NCBI RefSeq assembly: GCF_020382885.2
Contig: NC_058516.1
Span: forward strand, 9,506,402-9,570,401
DNA from: Scatophagus argus
Lineage: Eukaryota > Chordata > Actinopteri > Scatophagidae
Direction: 5' to 3'
Length of the DNA stretch: 64,000 bases
The notes under the pieces are model-generated. The model was not told the origin of the DNA, searched no databases, and saw only the letters and a list, made by a program, of their open reading frames with translations. Positions within the stretch are counted from its first letter, which is position 1. Every line of letters starts with the position of its first letter. Shown here piece by piece: positions 58,801 to 64,000 of this stretch. A program made the translations under genes and the position numbers.

Positions 58801-61800
58801 TCCCTCTCCCGTTCCCTCTCTCTCTCCCGTTCCCTCTCTCTGGCCCGCTCCCTCTCGGCCTCCCTCTCTTTCTCCCGCTCCTTTTCCCTCTCCCTCTCTC
58901 GTTCCCTGTCCTTCTCCTTCTCCCGCTCCCTTTCCCTCTCCCTGTCCCTGTCTCGTTCCCGCGTCCTGTCCTCTCGTCTCTCTTCCACTCGGTCTGTCCT
59001 GCGATCCTCCCTCCTTTCCTCCCTCTCCTCCGATCTCCCCTGGTGTCTATTTGGGGAGGCTGGGAAAACAAAAAAGTCGATTAGCTACTATCAAGAAGCA
59101 TAACAATTTCTTCTCTTATGCTCCTTTTCAGTCCCAGTTCAGATTGCGAAAATAAAGCAATCACCTCTCTCTCTGTTGTCTCTGCGATCCCTGTCTCCAT
59201 GTCCTCCTCTCCTATCGTAGGAGGAGTCCCGGGAGGGCTCTCCTCTCCTGTCACCCTCGTAGCGGTCTCGGTCGGAACCCCTCTCGGAGCTCCTTTCGGT
59301 AGCACTGCGATCGTTGCTTCTCTCCGCGCTCCGTTCGCGTGCCGTGCTGCTCCGCGACTCCCAGCTGTCGTGACTGCTTTCCAGCTGCGAGCCTCGGGAG
59401 TTTCTGTTTGAGCCTGGAAAGGGGGAGGGGGGAAGAGGACTTGAGGTGTCATGGTAACAAACAAAACAAATTATAGAGATGAAAGGTAAATGTGGTGTCT
59501 GTTCTTGCCTTTATCAGATGTTTCATTCGCGCGCCCTCTCCCTCGCCCGTTCCTCTCTGCTCTATCCGTCCTGTTCTCCGTCCTTCCTTCCACCCTGCCT
59601 CCATCTTCGCGTCCATGACCTCTCCCATAACTCCTGTCCTCCTGAGCCTGCTCCTCCTTCCTGTGGGCATCAGTCCTCTCCCTGTCTCTCTCCTTTTCAC
59701 GCTCTCTGTCCTTCTCCCGGTCCCTGTCTCGGTCCCGCTCACGGATCTCCAGTGACTCTCGACTGGAGCGGGTTTCCGTCCTGCTCTCTCTGGAGTCCTT
59801 CACGTCCCTGCTGTCTCGGTGGTCGCGAGAGTCTCGGGTCATTTCCCTCCCACGATCGCGGGCGTCCCGTCGCTCGCGGGCCTCTCTGGCCTCCCTGTCA
59901 TCACGAGCGTCGCGAGATGACACCTGCTCGGAGTCGTAGTCCCGGTCATCGCGGATGCTGTCCTTCTCTCGCTTGCTGCGGCTGTCTGTTCACAAGGCAA
60001 GAAAGAAAAGCTTAGCAAAATCGTGCAGGGAATGCATATTGTGGACACAGTAATCACTTAGATTCACTGCTGTTTTCGGGTTAGAATGAAATAACGGACA
60101 GGACTGCGACAGAAATGGTTTGGATTATCAATTAACTTGTCCAAAGAAGAAAAAAAGGCTGTCAAAAGTTCAAAAGCTTGCGTGACATATCTAGATTTCT
60201 ATGTTGCCAGACCATCAGTATAAAATTCTGTATACTCAGCAGTATAAAACATTTTAAGGTTACAATTTCATTCAATTTTCAATGCAGAGTGTAGATTTGT
60301 AAAGACTAAATGACCCTCAGATTTATGCCGATCATGCACACAACACAAAAAACAAAAAGAAAGGTCGCTAGGAAGGGAACTTTACAACAACAGCTCCGGT
60401 TTTCCCTCAGTTTCTGGCAAAACCCAGCAGAAATCTCTAAACCTGGCGGCTTTTTGTCTCACAGTGGCCCAAAATACTGGGAGAAAGGAAAGTGTAAAGT
60501 GCGACAAAAATAAACAAGACAGGGAAAGAAAACAAACAAATGCAGCAACAGAGCACAAAGTTACCGTCTCTGCGCTCGTGTCTGCGCTCCTGTGTGGGTG
60601 GACTTCTTTCTCTTTCGCCACGGCTCCTCTCGCGGCCCCTGGAGTGTCGCCGGCTGGGGCTGGACCTGTCTGATCGGCGGTGGGGCGACGAGACGTCATG
60701 GGAGGTGGGAGGCGATCGGGAGCGCCGAGAGCTCGGAGGGGAGGAGGCGGAGGCCGGTGCCGCCGTGCTCCGGTGGTAGGCCGGAGAGGACGAGCGACGG
60801 CGACGGGGAGATGGAGAGTGCCGGTGGGCGGAGGAACCTGAGTGGGATGAAGGGGAGCGGTGGCGGGGGGGAGTCAGGGAGCGCTGGCGGCGTGGAGGAG
60901 ACGGAGACCTGCAGTGACAGAGGATGGTTATTTTCTGTATTTACTGATTAAACATTAGTAGGAGGCGTCGTTACATCGTTACATTACGTTAAGCCCAGTG
61001 GTCCACATGTACTAACCTGCGGGGAGGGGAGACCAGTGCAGACGTCTTATGGGATGAGGCTTTGGGAGAGATGGATTTCTTCCTGGCCACAGGTGAAGCG
61101 CCCCTAGAAGGTGATGACACGCTACCGGAACGCTCCTCTGATGTCACTGACCGCTTGGCCTTGTGGGAACTGTCTGATCGGTCCCTATAAACAACAAGTT
61201 GAAAAAGATGAGCGTCATGACCCAAACATATCTGAAGAGGATCAACTGCAGAGGTTTTGACTTGTCACGGTCACAATGACTCAGTTCCTTTAAGCGTTGC
61301 AGGAACACAAGGAAACATGCACAATAGCAGGACCTCATCTAAGTGGAATGCGGCCGATGCTGGCTCATCACACGGCCACACCGTACCTGCGTTTTTCCTT
61401 CTTCTCTTTGTGTTTCTCGGTATCTCGTCCCCGATCTTTCCCGTCCTTCTGCTTCTCCTCAGACTTCTCCTTGTTTTTGTGCTTGCCTTTGTGTTTCTTC
61501 CCCATCACAGGAATGTCCAGAGGGACCGGGGGAGGAGGACTGGGAGTGCGGGGCCCCTTTTTCTTGCTGTGGCTCCCTTTTGAAGACCTGGTTTGAAGAG
61601 GATAGAAAACATGGGTCGTGTCTGTGTAATAACAGAATTCTCAGATTCTGTTTTACCGAACGTGGATACAAGATGTGTGCAGTTCATAAAGTCTGTTTAA
61701 CAATTTCAGGGACAGATCATCTTTTTTGGTTTTTTTTTCCCCAGGGGTTACGGTCATTTTAACTTGCAACAAATGGTTGATTAATCGATTGGTCGCTTTT

Positions 61801-63834
61801 CCAAAAAATAGTCAAACGTTAGCTGGATTTAAGGATTTGCTGCCTTTCAGTAAAGGAAGATTCTTCAGGTTTTAGACTACCGGTTGGATAAAAGAAGCAA
61901 TCTGAAGACGTCGCTTTAGGCTCTGGAAAAAAATGACTAAAAGATTAATCATGAGAATAATCTGCAGATTAATCAACGGTGAAAATAATCTGCAGTTTGG
62001 CAGGTATCCTGTGAAATACTGGGAAAAAAAAAGAAAAAAAAAGAAAACAAGCCCATCCCCAGTCTTCTACCTGGCAGTTTCTGAGACAGGTGAGGCCACA
62101 GATGCCTTCTTCTCTTTCTTTCCGGAGCCTGGGCCTTTAGTTCCACTTTTGTGTTTTGGGGATCCACTGGACTTCCTGGATGAGGGTGAATCTTTTATGC
62201 TTAACTGGTCTGGGGAAGCCTGAGGAAAAGAGATGATAGCTACATGAGCTGTCCGTTTGGTACAAATATTTCTGGAAATACTTCTGCGCTTTCTTCGCAA
62301 GCAGAAGTAGAAAGTAGCCACTTACCTTCGGCAGGGCAGTGGCTCTTGTTTTGGCGGGGGCTTCTTCTTTCTTGATGACTATTTCCTCCCTCTTTTCCAT
62401 GTTCTCCTGCTCCAGTTTCATCAGCTCACGTTGAATCTTCTGGCGCTTCATCTCAAGGGATAACTCGTAGTCGTAGTCACCGATATCTGAGTCTTTAAGT
62501 AAAAAACAAAATAAAACAGAGGCGTCTAAAAAGAAAGTCCAGATCTTAGAATCTGTCAAGCCAGTATTGATGTCTTTTTTTATTTTTAGCTCATCACATG
62601 TCCTACTGAACCTTCACGGTTGGTTTCCCACTCTGTGGGCTCTTCTTCACTGGCTGGGGTGCGCTCCTTTGTGATCTTTATATCCTCCTTTTCCCTGCGT
62701 CGGCCTCTGGAGGAATCTCTCTGCTGTAAAAGGACACACACTTCTTATTCTATAGACCACATGAGTTGCAGTTACAGCTTCAAAATCTAATTCACATTCC
62801 AAGTCAAAATCAAATTCTGGATCTGCTGTGACACCAGAGCCTTTTCTTTATTTTAAAAAGCAGCCATCATTTACGAATTAGCTAATCAGAGAATTACTTC
62901 AAACAAGTCTGAGTCTGAGAGAGCAGAGAACTCACTCTCGCTGTGGGGGATGTGGGTTCGTCTAGGTCTCGCTTCAGGTTTTCTGGGTCAGCATCCTGTC
63001 TTTTGTTCTTCATCCTCTCCCGAAGATCACCTGTGGGTCTCTCGGCTGACCTGCTCCGTCGAAACAAACAAATGCACACAAGCAACGTGTAGATAATGTG
63101 ATGCAAACAAAAAACACAAAACAGAACTGAATATTTTAAATATCTGAAACAAAAGCAAACCATCTTACCGACTAAAGCTAAATCCTTTGCCTCTTGGCTG
63201 AGTTCCATGTGTGTAGCGACAAGTGTTGCCGTAACTGCAATTACCGGTTTTCAGCCAATTTCTACAATGACTCTGAAAGACATACACATGCACACAAATG
63301 AGCCTGATATGAGGCATCCATCAGCCATAGCAGTAGGAGGACATCGGGTTCGGCTCTCACTTGAGGATCCCCAAAATTAAAGGTACTGAATCACTAACAA
63401 CTCTGAAACAGGAACACAGGTTTGAAGCCAACTCTGATCTCCCTCAGCCGGTGTGCGTAGGGTATCAATATATAATACCATAAGCACTGCAAAACCTCAT
63501 TCAAGAGAGAGATTATATACGACAGGGGAGTACTACTGCTTCATATACTTTTAGATATGGTTAACCCAGCACACTTCTCAACAACAGTTCAAGAGTCAAA
63601 TAGGAACAGAAAAACAAAGGACCACATTCTCAGGCTGTGCTGGAAATTTCACTTGGTTATACATACATCAGCAGCATTACTCCCAGTGCTGGGGCCGAGT
63701 CTTTCGAACACACTGGGCCGGCGGGAGGGGGCGGCGGGGTTGCTGGTGCTGCTGGTCGTGGTGCTGCTGCTGCTGCTACTGTCAGATATGGTTTTTGAAT
63801 TCTCCACTGTTACTTTCCGCCTGATCTTGGACAT
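54113..63834 (-). CDS. zc3h13: Zinc finger CCCH domain-containing protein 13, 19 coding exons
   Basis: Nuclear scaffold of the m6A methyltransferase accessory complex (WTAP, VIRMA, HAKAI, RBM15), needed to hold the complex in the nucleus. Exons in transcript order: 63834-63667, 63272-63169, 63050-62936, 62723-62612, 62492-62326, 62219-62071, 61587-61387, 61184-61017, 60908-60565, 59985-59509, 59413-59165, 59059-58585, 58059-57947, 57404-56136, 56026-55346, 55253-55110, 54910-54710, 54614-54451, 54316-54113. They sum to 5505 nt in frame, 1834 aa, against about 1668 in human. It starts MSKIRRKVTVENSKTISDS. One CCCH finger lies at 59-78 (C59, C68, C74, H78). A coiled segment follows (ELSLEMKRQKIQRELMKLEQ), then long RS and RE/RD low-complexity tracts, a poly-Gln run, and a conserved C-terminal block (EYEPISDDELDEILA, LDVIDVDWSSLMPK, HDLGALNMAALNRR, VVDNELLQMSMRLFRR) ending EVCVS. 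The 5' UTR exon lies outside or near the right edge. Two introns use GC donors. Confidence 0.94.
55346..56026 (-). other. zc3h13: zc3h13 exon 15: poly-Gln and RGDL/REPLL repeats
   Basis: After a conserved start (DRQDSRSHSSRRSS) this exon carries a poly-Gln run of over 20 residues broken by one His. It is encoded by CAG/CAA, seen as CTG/TTG on plus at about 55798-55868. Short internal repeats follow: REPLLMRPG with REPLLRERD, and RGDLRGEM with RGDLRGDM. The mammalian protein has charged sequence here without poly-Gln. The low edge falls beside a poly-A run, so its coordinate could be off by one base. Confidence 0.85.
55798..55868. repeat. zc3h13: (CTG)n trinucleotide tract in zc3h13 coding exon
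   Basis: TGT/TGC-interrupted and then pure CTG repeats (about 14 uninterrupted units at the right). They read as CAG in the coding strand and encode the poly-Gln run of exon 15. Confidence 0.95.
58585..59059 (-). other. zc3h13: zc3h13 exon 12: Arg-Glu alternating tract
   Basis: About 120 residues of nearly uninterrupted RE/ER/RD/EK alternation are encoded by imperfect GAGAGG-type hexamers. Mammalian ZC3H13 has an equivalent tract, predicted as a charged single alpha-helix or disordered segment. The repeat makes several other frames on both strands open over this exon; those frames are shadows. Confidence 0.9.
61735..62000 (+). repeat. Interspersed repeat in zc3h13 intron 6
   Basis: Contains TGATTAATCGATTGGTCGC, GGATTTGCTGCC and AATCTGAAGACGTCG in the same order as the copy at 27940-28196. 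It lies wholly in the intron between coding exons 61387-61587 and 62071-62219. The TTAATCGATT core is familiar from a very common teleost repeat family. Confidence 0.55.
63169..63272 (-). other. zc3h13: zc3h13 exon 2: CCCH zinc finger
   Basis: This exon encodes CRNWLKTGNCSYGNTC followed by RYTH, a C-x8-C-x5-C-x3-H finger, then GTQPRGKGFS. Spacing is the standard RNA-binding CCCH type. All four zinc ligands are present. Confidence 0.93.
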
Positions 63835-64000
63835 TCTGCAGGACTGGAAATATTGCAAACAATGCTTGATGAAATGTCAATGAGCAATCATCTCTATAAA
63901 CACACACACACACGCTAAGACTTAAACAAGTAGTATTTCTAAAAACCGTCGTCCAAATTTTCTCTGCCGACCCTGAATTCATTCATTCCGAATGCAAAGC

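Noticed and set aside
58640..58990. Possible tandem array or CRISPR-like repeat
   Set aside because: The hexamer repeat is coding, has no spacers of fixed length, and the DNA is from a vertebrate.
58581..59103. Three overlapping ORFs of 160-170 codons on both strands rich in Leu/Ser/Pro/Arg
   Set aside because: They mirror the GAGAGG hexamer repeat of zc3h13 exon 12; only the minus frame with RE/ER is continuous with conserved flanking exons.

Overview
The window is animal nuclear DNA, most likely from a percomorph-type ray-finned fish. It has large intron-split genes, CpG-poor intergenic DNA, many microsatellites, and interspersed repeats that I recognise as common in teleost genomes. There is no bacterial, viral or organellar gene content. 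I assembled four genes from splice sites and protein homology, all on the minus strand, so transcription runs from high to low coordinates.

Layout from high to low coordinates. zc3h13 (63834 to 54113) is a nearly complete coding sequence of 19 coding exons for a nuclear CCCH zinc-finger protein of the m6A writer accessory complex. rpl31 (51444 to 49965, non-coding first exon near 51957-51988) encodes ribosomal protein eL31. chst10 (47720 to 46116) encodes the Golgi HNK-1 sulfotransferase. map4k4 (41031 to 7850) is a 32-coding-exon STE20-family kinase gene whose 13.1 kb second intron fills 27421-40574. Its probable 3' UTR runs on to about 5231. Below this, 4457 to 1654 holds a phase-consistent set of four candidate exons, preceded by a promoter-like stretch. 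I could not identify that gene and mark it low confidence.

The neighbours are ordinary housekeeping and signalling genes (RNA methylation, translation, glycan sulfation, kinase signalling), with no sign of a shared pathway or cluster. The map4k4, rpl31 and left-edge promoter regions carry the same ETS-type 9-mer. Repeats include a LINE 3' fragment at 41890-42617, two copies of one short interspersed family (7945-8085 and 28295-28495), and two same-family copies at 27940-28196 and 61735-62000. A diverged direct duplication lies on either side of chst10.

I found no undescribed multi-gene system. The more unusual signals are at the level of splicing and repeats. They are three GC-AG introns (one forming a GC/GT tandem donor in which GT use gives an immediate stop), two short introns that are stop-free and a multiple of three, a pyrimidine-repeat intron inside the kinase domain, a fish-specific poly-Gln tract in zc3h13, and the unidentified left-edge gene. 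Exon coordinates come from reading splice sites by eye. The summed coding lengths of all four genes keep frame, which supports them.
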